Of a stretch of DNA of 64,000 nucleotides, positions 24,458 through 33,289 are shown piece after piece. Every line of letters begins with the position of its first letter. Position 1 is the stretch's first letter. The stretch is from contig NZ_BLVZ01000009.1 in NCBI RefSeq assembly GCF_015471405.1, positions 62,001 through 126,000 of the forward strand. Direction: 5' to 3'. The stretch comes from Pseudomonas cichorii. GTDB taxonomy: Bacteria > Pseudomonadota > Gammaproteobacteria > Pseudomonadales > Pseudomonadaceae. The notes beneath the pieces were generated by a model. It was not told the DNA's origin and did not search any database. It worked only from the letters and a program-made list of their open reading frames with translations. The position numbers and the translations under genes were made by a program.

Positions 24458-26380
24458 ATGCCCACTATTACTCTTCCCGACGGCAGTCAACGTTCCTTCG
24501 ATCATCCGGTTTCCGTAGCCGATGTCGCGCTTTCCATTGGTGCAGGTCTGGCCAAGGCCACCGTAGCCGGTAAAGTCGACGGCAAGCTGGTCGATGCCAG
24601 CGATCTCATCGAAGGCGATGCCAGCCTGCAGATCATCACCCCCAAGGATCAGGAAGGACTGGAAATCATCCGTCACTCCTGCGCTCACCTGGTAGGCCAT
24701 GCCGTCAAGCAGTTGTATCCGACGGCGAAGATGGTTATCGGTCCGGTGATCGATGATGGCTTCTATTACGATATTGCCTACGAGCGCCCGTTTACGCCAG
24801 ATGACATGGCGGCCATTGAACAGCGCATGCAGCAACTGATCGAAAAGGACTACGACGTCATCAAGAAGGTGACGCCGCGCGCGCAAGTGATCGAAGTGTT
24901 CACTGCCCGCAACGAAGACTACAAGCTGCGCCTGGTCGAGGACATGCCCGATCAGCAGACCATGGGCTTGTACTACCACGAAGAATACGTCGACATGTGC
25001 CGCGGTCCGCACGTGCCGAACACCCGTTTCCTCAAGTCTTTCAAGCTGACCAAGCTGTCCGGTGCCTACTGGCGCGGCGATGCCAAGAACGAGCAGTTGC
25101 AGCGCGTCTACGGCACGGCCTGGGCGGACAAGAAACAACTGGCTGCTTATATCCAGCGCATCGAAGAAGCCGAAAAGCGTGACCATCGCAAGATCGGCAA
25201 GCGCCTCGGGTTGTTCCATACCCAGGAAGAAGCGCCGGGCATGGTGTTCTGGCATCCGCAGGGCTGGACCCTGTATCAGGTGCTTGAGCAGTACATGCGC
25301 AAAGTGCAGCGCGAGAACGGCTATCTGGAGATCAAGACTCCACAGGTGGTTGATCGCTCGCTCTGGGAGAAATCCGGGCACTGGGCCAACTACGCCGACA
25401 ACATGTTCACCACTGAGTCCGAGAGCCGCGACTACGCGATCAAACCGATGAACTGCCCATGCCACGTGCAGGTGTTCAATCAGGGCCTGAAGAGCTACCG
25501 CGAGTTGCCATTGCGTCTGGCCGAGTTCGGTGCCTGCCACCGTAACGAGCCGTCGGGTGCGCTGCACGGCATCATGCGCGTGCGTGGCTTCACTCAGGAC
25601 GATGCACACATTTTCTGCACTGAAGAGCAGATGCAGTCCGAGTCGGCCGCTTTCATCAAGCTGACCCTGGATGTGTATGCCGATTTCGGCTTCAAGGACA
25701 TCGAGCTCAAGCTGTCGACCCGTCCTGAAAAGCGTGTCGGTTCCGACGAATTGTGGGATCGCGCCGAATCGGCACTGGCTTCTGCGCTGGACAGCGCTGG
25801 CCTGCCATACGATCTGCAGCCGGGCGAGGGCGCATTCTATGGTCCGAAAATCGAGTTTTCCCTGAAGGATTGCCTCGGTCGCGTCTGGCAGTGTGGTACC
25901 CTGCAGCTCGATTTCAACCTGCCTATCCGTCTGAGCGCCGAGTACGTCTCGGAAGACAACGGTCGCAAGCATCCGGTCATGTTGCACCGTGCCATCCTCG
26001 GGTCCTTCGAGCGTTTCATCGGTATTCTGATCGAACATTACGAAGGTGCATTCCCGGCCTGGCTTGCTCCGACGCAGGCAGTGATCATGAATATCACTGA
26101 TAAACAGGCAGATTTTGCTCTCGAAGTCGAAAAAACTCTGGCTCAAAGCGGATTTCGTGCCAAGTCTGACTTGAGAAATGAAAAGATCGGCTTTAAAATC
26201 CGCGAGCATACTTTGCTCAAGGTCCCTTATCTCCTCGTAATCGGAGATCGGGAAGTTGAAACGCAAACTGTCGCTGTGCGTACACGCGAAGGCGCTGACC
26301 TCGGTTCAATGCCGGTCGCCCAATTCGCTGAATTCCTCGCACAAGCGGTTTCCCGGCGTGGTCGCCAAGATTCGGAGTAA
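24458..26380 (+). CDS. thrS: Threonyl-tRNA synthetase
   Basis: This 640-residue class II synthetase has the TGS domain (1-60), the editing domain (HSCAHLVGHAVKQLYP, with HxxxH), the catalytic core (motif 2 FGACHRNEPSGALHGIMRVRGF, and zinc ligand cysteine in MNCPCHVQVFNQ), and the C-terminal anticodon domain. The start at 24458 follows AGGAGAGGAGG. The TAA stop shares its last base with the ATT start of infC, so the two are translationally linked. Confidence 0.97.
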   Translation: MPTITLPDGSQRSFDHPVSVADVALSIGAGLAKATVAGKVDGKLVDASDLIEGDASLQIITPKDQEGLEIIRHSCAHLVGHAVKQLYPTAKMVIGPVIDDGFYYDIAYERPFTPDDMAAIEQRMQQLIEKDYDVIKKVTPRAQVIEVFTARNEDYKLRLVEDMPDQQTMGLYYHEEYVDMCRGPHVPNTRFLKSFKLTKLSGAYWRGDAKNEQLQRVYGTAWADKKQLAAYIQRIEEAEKRDHRKIGKRLGLFHTQEEAPGMVFWHPQGWTLYQVLEQYMRKVQRENGYLEIKTPQVVDRSLWEKSGHWANYADNMFTTESESRDYAIKPMNCPCHVQVFNQGLKSYRELPLRLAEFGACHRNEPSGALHGIMRVRGFTQDDAHIFCTEEQMQSESAAFIKLTLDVYADFGFKDIELKLSTRPEKRVGSDELWDRAESALASALDSAGLPYDLQPGEGAFYGPKIEFSLKDCLGRVWQCGTLQLDFNLPIRLSAEYVSEDNGRKHPVMLHRAILGSFERFIGILIEHYEGAFPAWLAPTQAVIMNITDKQADFALEVEKTLAQSGFRAKSDLRNEKIGFKIREHTLLKVPYLLVIGDREVETQTVAVRTREGADLGSMPVAQFAEFLAQAVSRRGRQDSE

Positions 26381-26931
26381 TTATTATTAAGCGTGAAATG
26401 AGACAAGATAAACGAGCTGCACCCAAGGCCCCGATCAATGAGAATATCTCGGCCCGCGAGGTTCGGTTAATTGGCGCTGACGGCGAGCAGATTGGCATCG
26501 TCTCGATTGATGAAGCGCTTCGTATAGCCGAAGAGGCGAAGCTGGATCTGGTAGAGATTTCTGCCGACGCAGTACCTCCGGTCTGCCGTGTCATGGACTA
26601 CGGCAAATCGATCTTCGAGAAGAAGAAGCAGATTGCTGCGGCGAAGAAAAACCAGAAGCAGATCCAGGTTAAAGAAATCAAGTTTCGTCCAGGGACGGAG
26701 GAAGGGGATTACCAGGTAAAACTACGCAACCTGGTACGTTTCCTGAGTGACGGGGACAGGGCCAAGGTATCGTTGAGATTCCGCGGTCGTGAGATGGCCC
26801 ACCAGGAGCTGGGTATGGAATTGTTGAAGCGGGTTGAAGCTGACCTGCTCGAATACGGTTCCGTCGAACAGCATCCTAAGATGGAAGGACGCCAGCTGAT
26901 CATGGTCATCGCCCCGAAAAAGAAGAAATAA
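26380..26931 (+). CDS. infC: Translation initiation factor IF-3, ATT start
   Basis: IF-3 is 183 residues if begun at the ATT codon at 26380, reading MIIKREMRQDKRA. This matches the known Pseudomonas N-terminus and the rare ATT/AUU start used by infC for autoregulation. Starting at ATG 26398 would remove six conserved residues. GGAG at 26374-26377 precedes the ATT cluster. The N domain (PINENISAREVRLIG), basic linker (EKKKQIAAAKKNQKQ) and C domain (KLRNLVRFLSDGDRAKVSLRF) are complete. Which of the three ATT codons is used cannot be settled by eye. Confidence 0.93.
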   Translation: MIIKREMRQDKRAAPKAPINENISAREVRLIGADGEQIGIVSIDEALRIAEEAKLDLVEISADAVPPVCRVMDYGKSIFEKKKQIAAAKKNQKQIQVKEIKFRPGTEEGDYQVKLRNLVRFLSDGDRAKVSLRFRGREMAHQELGMELLKRVEADLLEYGSVEQHPKMEGRQLIMVIAPKKKK

Positions 26932-26991
26932 CCACCAGGGCACGGCAGGCCTTGCGGTTATGTTTATCAACTGAATGCGGAGTATCCGAAC

Positions 26992-27186
26992 ATGCCAAAG
27001 ATGAAGACTAAAAGTGGTGCAGCTAAGCGGTTTTTGAAAACTGCTAACGGCATCAAGCACAAACACGCTTTCAAGAGCCACATCCTGACCAAAATGTCGA
27101 CCAAGCGTAAGCGTCAACTGCGCGGTAGCAGCTTGCTGCATCCGTCTGACGTGGCAAAAGTCGAGCGCATGCTGCGCCTTCGTTAA
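26992..27186 (+). CDS. rpmI: 50S ribosomal protein L35
   Basis: This 64-residue basic L35 has the normal sequence (MPKMKTKSGAAKRFLKTANG at the start). It stands between infC and rplT in the universal order, 60 bases after infC. Ribosomal autoregulation by L20 is known for this operon in other bacteria; no site was proven here. Confidence 0.97.
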   Translation: MPKMKTKSGAAKRFLKTANGIKHKHAFKSHILTKMSTKRKRQLRGSSLLHPSDVAKVERMLRLR

Positions 27187-27214
27187 TTTTGATCAAGAAT
27201 AGAGGAAGTAACTC

Positions 27215-27571
27215 ATGGCTCGTGTAAAGCGTGGCGTCATTGCCCGTAAGCGTCACAAAAAAATTCTGAAACTTGCTAAAGGCTACTACGGCGCGCGTTC
27301 GCGCGTATTCCGTGTTGCCAAGCAAGCGGTAATCAAGGCAGGCCAATACGCCTACCGTGACCGTCGTCAGAAAAAACGTCAGTTCCGCGCTCTGTGGATC
27401 GCTCGTATCAATGCTGGTGCTCGTACCAACGGTCTGTCTTACAGCCGTTTGATCGCCGGTCTGAAAAAGGCGTCCATCGAGATCGACCGTAAGGTTCTGG
27501 CTGATCTGGCAGTGAACGAAAAAGCGGCGTTTGCTGCGATTGTCGAGAAAGCTAAAGCCACTTTGGCCTAA
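27215..27571 (+). CDS. rplT: 50S ribosomal protein L20
   Basis: This 118-residue L20 binds 23S rRNA early in assembly. It opens MARVKRGVIARKRHKKILKL and has the family YRDRRQKKRQFRALWI motif. It lies 28 bases after rpmI and is followed by tandem terminator-like hairpins. Confidence 0.97.
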   Translation: MARVKRGVIARKRHKKILKLAKGYYGARSRVFRVAKQAVIKAGQYAYRDRRQKKRQFRALWIARINAGARTNGLSYSRLIAGLKKASIEIDRKVLADLAVNEKAAFAAIVEKAKATLA

Positions 27572-27584
27572 GTCCCCGACAATC

Positions 27585-27613
27585 ACCGGTTCCGGGTTCC
27601 GGAATCGGTTTTG
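27585..27613 (+). terminator. Terminator after rplT
   Basis: ACCGGTTCCGG-GT-TCCGGAATCGGT followed by TTTTG forms a near-perfect stem with one mismatch position, 14 bases past the rplT stop. Confidence 0.7.
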
Positions 27614-27625
27614 AACGTCATAAAT

Positions 27626-27657
27626 AGGGGAAGAGCCTTTGGCTCTTCCCCTATTTC
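27626..27657 (+). terminator. Second hairpin between rplT and pheS
   Basis: AGGGGAAGAGCC-TTT-GGCTCTTCCCCT is a perfect 12-base stem followed by ATTTCG. It lies 18 bases before the pheS start and could end rplT transcription or attenuate pheST. No phenylalanine-rich leader peptide is visible, so classic attenuation is not supported. Confidence 0.7.
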
Positions 27658-27674
27658 GTATCTGGAGTCTGTAC

Positions 27675-28691
27675 ATGGAAAACCTGGACGCGCTGGTCTC
27701 GCAAGCTCTTGAGGCTGTGCAAAGCGCCGAAGATATCAATGCCCTGGAGCAAATCCGGGTTCACTACCTCGGCAAGAAAGGCGAGTTGACTCAGGTGATG
27801 AAGACCCTGGGGAACCTGCCTGCTGAAGAGCGTCCGCAAGTCGGCGCGCTGATCAACGTTGCCAAGGAGCGTGTCACAGAGGTTCTCAATGCCCGCAAGG
27901 CGTCGTTTGAGCAGGCAGAACTGACTGCCAGGCTCGCGGCCGAGTGCATTGACGTGACCTTGCCGGGACGCGGTCAGACCTCTGGTGGTCTGCACCCGAT
28001 CACCCGAACTCTGGAACGTATCGAACAATTCTTCACCCACATCGGTTACGGCATTGCCGAAGGCCCTGAGGTCGAAGACGATTACCATAACTTCGAGGCG
28101 CTCAACATCCCTGGCCACCACCCGGCGCGGGCGATGCATGACACCTTCTATTTCAATGCGAACATGCTGCTTCGTACCCACACCTCGCCGGTGCAGGTGC
28201 GGACCATGGAGTCGCAACAGCCGCCGATCCGTATCGTATGTCCGGGTCGTGTATACCGCTGTGACTCGGATATCACCCACTCGCCGATGTTCCACCAGAT
28301 CGAAGGCCTGCTGGTCGACCGCGACATCAATTTCGCGGACCTCAAGGGCACCATCGAAGAGTTCCTGCGAGTGTTCTTCGAGAAGGAACTGGCCGTGCGT
28401 TTCCGGCCTTCGTTCTTCCCGTTCACCGAGCCTTCCGCTGAAGTCGACATGGAATGCGTGATGTGCAGCGGCAAGGGCTGCCGCGTCTGCAAGCAGACCG
28501 GCTGGCTGGAAGTCATGGGTTGCGGAATGGTCCACCCGAACGTGCTGCGCATGTCCGGCATCGACCCTGAAGAGTTCCAGGGCTTTGCTTTCGGCATGGG
28601 TGTCGAGCGTCTGGCAATGCTGCGTTACGGCGTCAATGATTTGCGCCTGTTCTTCGACAACGACCTGCGGTTCCTGGCGCAATTTCGCTAG
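27675..28691 (+). CDS. pheS: Phenylalanyl-tRNA synthetase alpha subunit
   Basis: This 338-residue subunit forms the alpha2beta2 enzyme with PheT. It shows the N-terminal coiled-coil, motif 1 region HPITRTLERIEQFFTHIGYG, motif 2 (RIVCPGRVYRCDSDITHSPMFHQIEGLLVD) and motif 3 (GFAFGMGVERLAMLRYGVND). ATG 27675 with GGAG upstream gives the standard Pseudomonas length. A longer frame from 27639 runs through the hairpin and is rejected. Confidence 0.97.
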   Translation: MENLDALVSQALEAVQSAEDINALEQIRVHYLGKKGELTQVMKTLGNLPAEERPQVGALINVAKERVTEVLNARKASFEQAELTARLAAECIDVTLPGRGQTSGGLHPITRTLERIEQFFTHIGYGIAEGPEVEDDYHNFEALNIPGHHPARAMHDTFYFNANMLLRTHTSPVQVRTMESQQPPIRIVCPGRVYRCDSDITHSPMFHQIEGLLVDRDINFADLKGTIEEFLRVFFEKELAVRFRPSFFPFTEPSAEVDMECVMCSGKGCRVCKQTGWLEVMGCGMVHPNVLRMSGIDPEEFQGFAFGMGVERLAMLRYGVNDLRLFFDNDLRFLAQFR

Positions 28692-28727
28692 AACGCATGC
28701 CCGTAACGAATCTATTAGGAGAGCAGG

Positions 28728-31106
28728 ATGAAATTCAGTGAACAATGGTTGCGTGGCTGGGTAAGCCCGCAAGTTTCCCGTGACGAGCTGGTTGCTCGTC
28801 TGTCGATGGCCGGTCTTGAGGTTGACAGCGTCACGCTGGCCGCCGGCATCTTCACGGGTGTAGTCGTAGGCGAAGTCCTGAGCACCGAGCAACACCCTGA
28901 TGCTGACAAGCTGCGCGTTTGTCAGGTCAGCAACGGTACCGAGACTCTGCAAGTTGTATGTGGCGCGCCAAACGTGCGTCCGGGTCTGAAGATTCCTTTC
29001 GCAATGATCGGCGCCGAGCTTCCGGGCGACTTCAAGATCAAGAAAGCCAAGCTGCGTGGCGTCGAGTCCAACGGCATGCTGTGCTCCGCTGCCGAGCTGC
29101 AACTGGGCGAGGGCAACGATGGCCTGATGGAGCTGGCTGCCGATGCGCCTGTGGGTCAGGACATTCGTGTTTACCTGGAGCTGGACGATGCCAGCATCGA
29201 AGTCGACCTGACGCCGAACCGTGGCGATTGCCTGTCGGTTGCCGGTCTGGCTCGTGAAGTCGGCGCGCTCTATGCCGCCGAGGTCACTCGTCCGCAAGTA
29301 GCGCCTGTTGCTGCCGTGCATGACGAAGTCCGTCCTGTCGAATTGCTGGCACCTGCTGCCTGCCCACGCTACCTGGGTCGAGTGATCCGTAACGTCGATC
29401 TGTCGCGTCCTACACCGCTGTGGATGGTGGAGCGCCTGCGTCGTTCGGACGTGCGCAGCATCGATGCAGCCGTGGATATCACCAACTACGTCATGCTGGA
29501 GCTGGGTCAGCCGCTGCATGCATTCGATCTGGCCGAAATCAATGGCGGGATTCGCGTGCGCATGGCCGAGGAGGGCGAGAAGCTTGTCCTGCTCGATGGT
29601 CAGGAAGTCAGCCTGCGTGCCGACACCCTGGTCATTGCCGACCACCAGCGCGCTCTGGCTATCGCTGGCATCATGGGTGGCGAGCACAGTGGCGTGACCA
29701 CCAAGACCCGGGATATTTTCCTGGAAAGCGCTTTCTTCGACACCATCTCGGTGGCTGGCAAGGCCCGTTCCTACGGCCTGCACACCGATGCCTCGCACCG
29801 TTACGAGCGTGGCGTGGACTGGCAGCTTGCCCGTGAAGCCATGGAGCGTGCCACTGGCCTGCTGCTGGAAATCACTGGTGGCGAAGCCGGCCCGATCATT
29901 GAGGCGGTCAGCGAACAGCACCTGCCTTCGATTGCTTCGGTTACCCTGCGTGCAAGCCGCGTCGAGCAAATGCTCGGTCTGGTCATTGAAAACGCCGAAA
30001 TCGAACGCCTTCTGACGGCTCTGGGCTTGAAGCTGAGCAACGAGGCTGCTGGCCAGTGGCGCGTTGAAGTACCAAGTCATCGCTTCGACATCAGTCTGGA
30101 AGTCGACCTGATCGAAGAGCTGGCGCGTCTGTACGGTTACAACCATCTGCCTGTTCGCTACCCGCAAGCCCGTCTGGCACCTCAGGCCAAGGCCGAAGCG
30201 CGTGGTGACCTGCCAGAGCTGCGTCGCCTGCTGGTTGCTCGCGGTTATCAGGAAGCCATCACTTACAGCTTCATCGATCCGAAGGCTTTCGAGCTGTTCA
30301 ATCCGGGCGTCGAGCCGCTGTTGCTGGCCAACCCGATCTCCAACGACATGGCTGCCATGCGTTCTTCCCTGTGGCCGGGCCTGGTCAAGGCTCTGCAACA
30401 TAACCTCAACCGTCAGCAGGACCGGGTTCGCATGTTCGAAAGCGGGCTGCGTTTCGTCGGCCAGCTTGATGGTCTCAAGCAAGAGCCGATGCTGGCTGGT
30501 GTGGTCTGCGGCAGCCGTCTGCCTGAAGGCTGGGCACAAGGCCGTGATGCCGTCGACTTCTTCGACGTGAAAGCGGACGTGGAAGCAGTGCTTGGTTTTG
30601 CCGGCGCATTGGGTGAGTTCACCTTCTCTGCGGGTCAGCACCCAGCCTTGCATCCTGGCCAGACCGCTCGCATCGAGCGCGATGGTCGTGAAGTCGGTTT
30701 CCTGGGCGCCATTCATCCGGAACTGGCAAAAACGCTGGGTCTTGATCGCCCGGTGTTCGTGTTCGAGCTGGTTCTGGGCGAAGTTTCCACAGGCCGTCTG
30801 CCGAAATTCCACGAGCTTTCCCGCTTCCCGGAAGTGCGTCGCGACCTGGCTCTGCTGGCTGATCGGGACGTCAATGCAAGTGCAGTTCTTGACGTTATTC
30901 GTGAAAATGCAGGCGAATGGCTCACGGACCTCAGGCTATTTGACGTTTATCAGGGTAAAGGCATTGATCCGCATAGAAAAAGCCTTGCAGTTGGCTTGAC
31001 CTGGCAGCATCCATCGCGCACTCTTAATGACGATGAGGTAAACGCAACGACACTTGCTATCCTCAATTCACTTGAGGAACGGTTAAACGTCACGTTAAGG
31101 AAGTAG
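28728..31106 (+). CDS. pheT: Phenylalanyl-tRNA synthetase beta subunit
   Basis: This 792-residue subunit has the EMAP/tRNA-binding domain (LSTEQHPDADKLRVCQV), the B3/B4 editing region, B5 domain and C-terminal anticodon-binding fold. The length is standard. It begins 36 bases after pheS and ends 3 bases before ihfA. In-frame shadows as long as 1053 codons on the other strand are an effect of its codon use. Confidence 0.97.
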   Translation: MKFSEQWLRGWVSPQVSRDELVARLSMAGLEVDSVTLAAGIFTGVVVGEVLSTEQHPDADKLRVCQVSNGTETLQVVCGAPNVRPGLKIPFAMIGAELPGDFKIKKAKLRGVESNGMLCSAAELQLGEGNDGLMELAADAPVGQDIRVYLELDDASIEVDLTPNRGDCLSVAGLAREVGALYAAEVTRPQVAPVAAVHDEVRPVELLAPAACPRYLGRVIRNVDLSRPTPLWMVERLRRSDVRSIDAAVDITNYVMLELGQPLHAFDLAEINGGIRVRMAEEGEKLVLLDGQEVSLRADTLVIADHQRALAIAGIMGGEHSGVTTKTRDIFLESAFFDTISVAGKARSYGLHTDASHRYERGVDWQLAREAMERATGLLLEITGGEAGPIIEAVSEQHLPSIASVTLRASRVEQMLGLVIENAEIERLLTALGLKLSNEAAGQWRVEVPSHRFDISLEVDLIEELARLYGYNHLPVRYPQARLAPQAKAEARGDLPELRRLLVARGYQEAITYSFIDPKAFELFNPGVEPLLLANPISNDMAAMRSSLWPGLVKALQHNLNRQQDRVRMFESGLRFVGQLDGLKQEPMLAGVVCGSRLPEGWAQGRDAVDFFDVKADVEAVLGFAGALGEFTFSAGQHPALHPGQTARIERDGREVGFLGAIHPELAKTLGLDRPVFVFELVLGEVSTGRLPKFHELSRFPEVRRDLALLADRDVNASAVLDVIRENAGEWLTDLRLFDVYQGKGIDPHRKSLAVGLTWQHPSRTLNDDEVNATTLAILNSLEERLNVTLRK

Positions 31107-31109
31107 CGT

Positions 31110-31412
31110 ATGGGGGCTCTGACGAAAGCTGAGATGGCCGAACGTCTGTACGAAGAGCTGGGCCTGAATAAACGAGAAGCCAAGGAATTGGTTGAGCTGT
31201 TCTTTGAGGAAATCAGGCACGCTCTGGAAGACAACGAACAGGTGAAATTGTCCGGATTCGGCAATTTCGACCTGCGAGACAAACGCCAGCGGCCTGGTAG
31301 AAATCCAAAGACCGGCGAGGAGATTCCGATCACTGCTCGCCGTGTGGTCACCTTTCGTCCAGGGCAGAAGTTGAAGGCCCGAGTTGAGGCTTATGCTGGA
31401 ACCAAGTCATAA
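31110..31412 (+). CDS. ihfA: Integration host factor alpha subunit
   Basis: This 100-residue DNA-bending protein contains KREAKELVELFFEEIRHALE, KLSGFGNF, and GRNPKTGEEIPITARRVVTF with the intercalating proline. IHF-alpha pairs with IHF-beta and is used by many tyrosine recombinases, so its place one gene from an integration-prone tRNA is worth noting. It overlaps the next gene by 20 bases. Confidence 0.97.
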   Translation: MGALTKAEMAERLYEELGLNKREAKELVELFFEEIRHALEDNEQVKLSGFGNFDLRDKRQRPGRNPKTGEEIPITARRVVTFRPGQKLKARVEAYAGTKS

Positions 31413-31749
31413 CGACGAGCTACCGCCTATCCCAGGCAAACGCTACTTCACCATTGGTGAAGTCAGCGAGCTCTGCGCGGTCAAACCGCACGTTCTGCGC
31501 TATTGGGAGCAGGAGTTTCCTCAACTCAACCCCGTCAAGCGACGCGGGAACCGTCGGTATTATCAGCGACTGGACGTGCTGATGATCCGTCAGATCCGCG
31601 CCTTGCTCTACGACCAGGGCTTCACCATTGGTGGAGCCCGGTTGCGTCTTTCCAGTGGCGAAGCGAAGGACGATACCCAACCCAACAAGCAGATGATCCG
31701 GCAGATGATTGCCGAGCTGGAAGATGTACTGGTCATTCTCCGTGCATGA
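31393..31749 (+). CDS. MerR-family transcriptional regulator
   Basis: This 118-residue regulator has the MerR winged helix: YFTIGEVSELCAVKPHVLRYWEQEFP (about residues 16-41) and GNRRYYQRLDVLMIRQIRALLYDQGFTIGGAR. The coiled-coil is short and no metal-binding cysteines follow, so the ligand is unknown. ATG 31393 lies inside the ihfA 3' end. The ihfA-merR pairing is conserved across gamma-proteobacteria. Confidence 0.92.
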   Translation: MLEPSHNDELPPIPGKRYFTIGEVSELCAVKPHVLRYWEQEFPQLNPVKRRGNRRYYQRLDVLMIRQIRALLYDQGFTIGGARLRLSSGEAKDDTQPNKQMIRQMIAELEDVLVILRA

Positions 31750-31836
31750 TGAATGAGCAAGATACTTCCATAATTCAAAAGCTTAGGGTATATTCCTCAC
31801 CGCTTTAGCAAGTTGCGAAACAGTTTCACGCCTAGT

Positions 31837-31913
31837 CGGGGCGTAGCGCAGTCCGGTAGCGCACTAGCATGGGGTGCTAGGGGTCGAGTGTTCGAATCAC
31901 TCCGTCCCGACCA
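31837..31913 (+). tRNA. tRNA-Pro(GGG)
   Basis: This is a complete 77-base tRNA with encoded CCA. Acceptor arms CGGGGCG and CGTCCCG pair through a G-U; the anticodon stem CTAGC-ATGGGGT-GCTAG gives anticodon GGG, proline. The T arm has GTTCGAATC. All DNA after it looks acquired, which makes its 3' end a probable attachment site. Confidence 0.97.
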
Positions 31914-31923
31914 TATAATTCAA

Positions 31924-31957
31924 GGGGTTGCGAGATTTTATCTCGCGACCCTTTTTT
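31924..31957 (+). terminator. Terminator after tRNA-Pro
   Basis: GGGTTGCGAGAT-TTT-ATCTCGCGACCC followed by TTTTTTATTTTTT is a long stem with a strong T tract, directly behind the tRNA. Confidence 0.93.
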
Positions 31958-32169
31958 ATTTTTTGTCGTTTTTACCCCCACAAAACCACTGGCTCTGGGT
32001 GGAATTCTCGCGGCTTCCGCGTGGGCGGACGCAGTCTTTGGCGCTCACGCGTGGTCTCTTTACCAATGTTGTTTGGTCTTTCTCTTCAGGTCCTGATGTT
32101 TTTGAGTGTTTTAGACTATTTTCTTGCTTATTGAGAACTACATACAGGTCAACCAGCAGCTTGTTTATC
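31958..32169 (+). other. Junction between core chromosome and island
   Basis: No gene is supported. Composition becomes AT-rich beyond the tRNA terminator. No second copy of the tRNA 3' end (a right attachment site) was seen elsewhere in the window. Confidence 0.5.
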
Positions 32170-33075
32170 TCAGGTCGCTCGGGTCATCCTGCGTACTCGG
32201 TAGTTAGGCTTGGGCGGCACCGGGATCGTATAGCCGTCGGGGACTAAACTGCGTAGGTCGTAGCCCATCATGAACAATCCAGCTTCAAAGGCGTGGCAGC
32301 GGTCTACCAGGTGAGGCTGCTTGGCGAATAGTTCGGACCCTTCTAGCACCGCGCGAATGATCCAACCTAATTGGAGCTGGCGCCGTGCCCAAAGGTGGCG
32401 ACTGGTGGTGGAGAGTCGCGGTGTACCGTTGTAGCCAAGCTTTAAGTCTTGTGGGTTTCGAATCTGGTCGCCAATCCCTGGCCCCCAGGCGAAGTCCAGT
32501 GCCTGCGACGCAGTGGTGCCGGTGCCTTGGCGGTACAGGTGGTAGAGCAGCGCGATGGCGGCACCGACCCGGCCGTCATAGATGGGAGAGCCTGTGGTGT
32601 CAAGCAGGGCATGGATCTTAGTCATGCCCGAGTCGAATCTTAGGATCTTCTGCTTGGTGAGGTGGTTGAGCTGCTGCTTGCGGTCTAGCGCGAGAAGCGC
32701 CTGGCACTGCTTTAGGTAATTCACCAAGTTCTTATCGTGCATTTGCTCCTTGAGGAATCCGACGGCGCCATCGACATTTCCCCACGCTAGGATCGCTTCG
32801 CAGGCTCCATGCGTGGCGAACTCATCGCGGGCGCGAACCGCCAGGCGCAAGCGAATACGCAGCCGGCGCAGCTCCGCCTTAACCGTCTCCCAGTTCCCGC
32901 CCCACTGGTATTCCGCCTGAACCGCTTCGATACCTTGAACCTTGCAGTCGATCGCTTTGCGCACAAACCTGCTGCGCGCGACCTTCAGATGCACTGGCAG
33001 AGTGGGGAGGTTTTCGATTAGCCACTCGATAAGGCCGAGCACGTCCGGTTGCTCGAGAAACTGCTTGCGATTCAT
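32170..33075 (-). CDS. Unrecognised protein at the island edge
   Basis: This 301-residue helical protein has no signal or membrane segment. Notable stretches are LRFDSGMTKIHALLDTTGSP followed by IYDGRVGAAIALLYHLY, and a basic region LRRLRIRLRLAVRARDEF. I cannot place it in a family. ATG 33075 is preferred over an upstream in-frame start at 33177 whose 34-residue lead looks untranslated. It is divergent from the nuclease/helicase gene, sharing a 214-base gap, so the two may be co-controlled. Its place next to the tRNA suggests an island-boundary gene. Confidence 0.6.
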   Translation of the reverse strand: MNRKQFLEQPDVLGLIEWLIENLPTLPVHLKVARSRFVRKAIDCKVQGIEAVQAEYQWGGNWETVKAELRRLRIRLRLAVRARDEFATHGACEAILAWGNVDGAVGFLKEQMHDKNLVNYLKQCQALLALDRKQQLNHLTKQKILRFDSGMTKIHALLDTTGSPIYDGRVGAAIALLYHLYRQGTGTTASQALDFAWGPGIGDQIRNPQDLKLGYNGTPRLSTTSRHLWARRQLQLGWIIRAVLEGSELFAKQPHLVDRCHAFEAGLFMMGYDLRSLVPDGYTIPVPPKPNYRVRRMTRAT

Positions 33076-33289
33076 TCCATGGTTCCTAGTCGCGTCGTGA
33101 TGAGGATGAAGCTCTAAGGTAGAGCTCGACGGGGTATGTTTGAGTGCCTGTTTTTCGATCCACAGTGGATCTTTCACTATTGACTACACTCGACGAGCGG
33201 GCATTCGCTTTGGCTAATCCTAAAAGTCACTAGAGCTGGCATTTGGACGACAGAGCATCTGAATGGACTTTTGATGAGGTCGGAATCAA

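Noticed and set aside
24404..26266. 620-codon minus frame across thrS
   Set aside because: Shadow of threonyl-tRNA synthetase; no protein-like motifs.
27614..27674. pheST attenuator with leader peptide
   Set aside because: The hairpin is real but no short frame with phenylalanine codons precedes it.
27651..30812. 1053-codon open frame on the minus strand across pheS and pheT
   Set aside because: It is a codon-bias shadow of two certain genes. The translation has no domain and is rich in Arg, His and Gln, as such shadows are.
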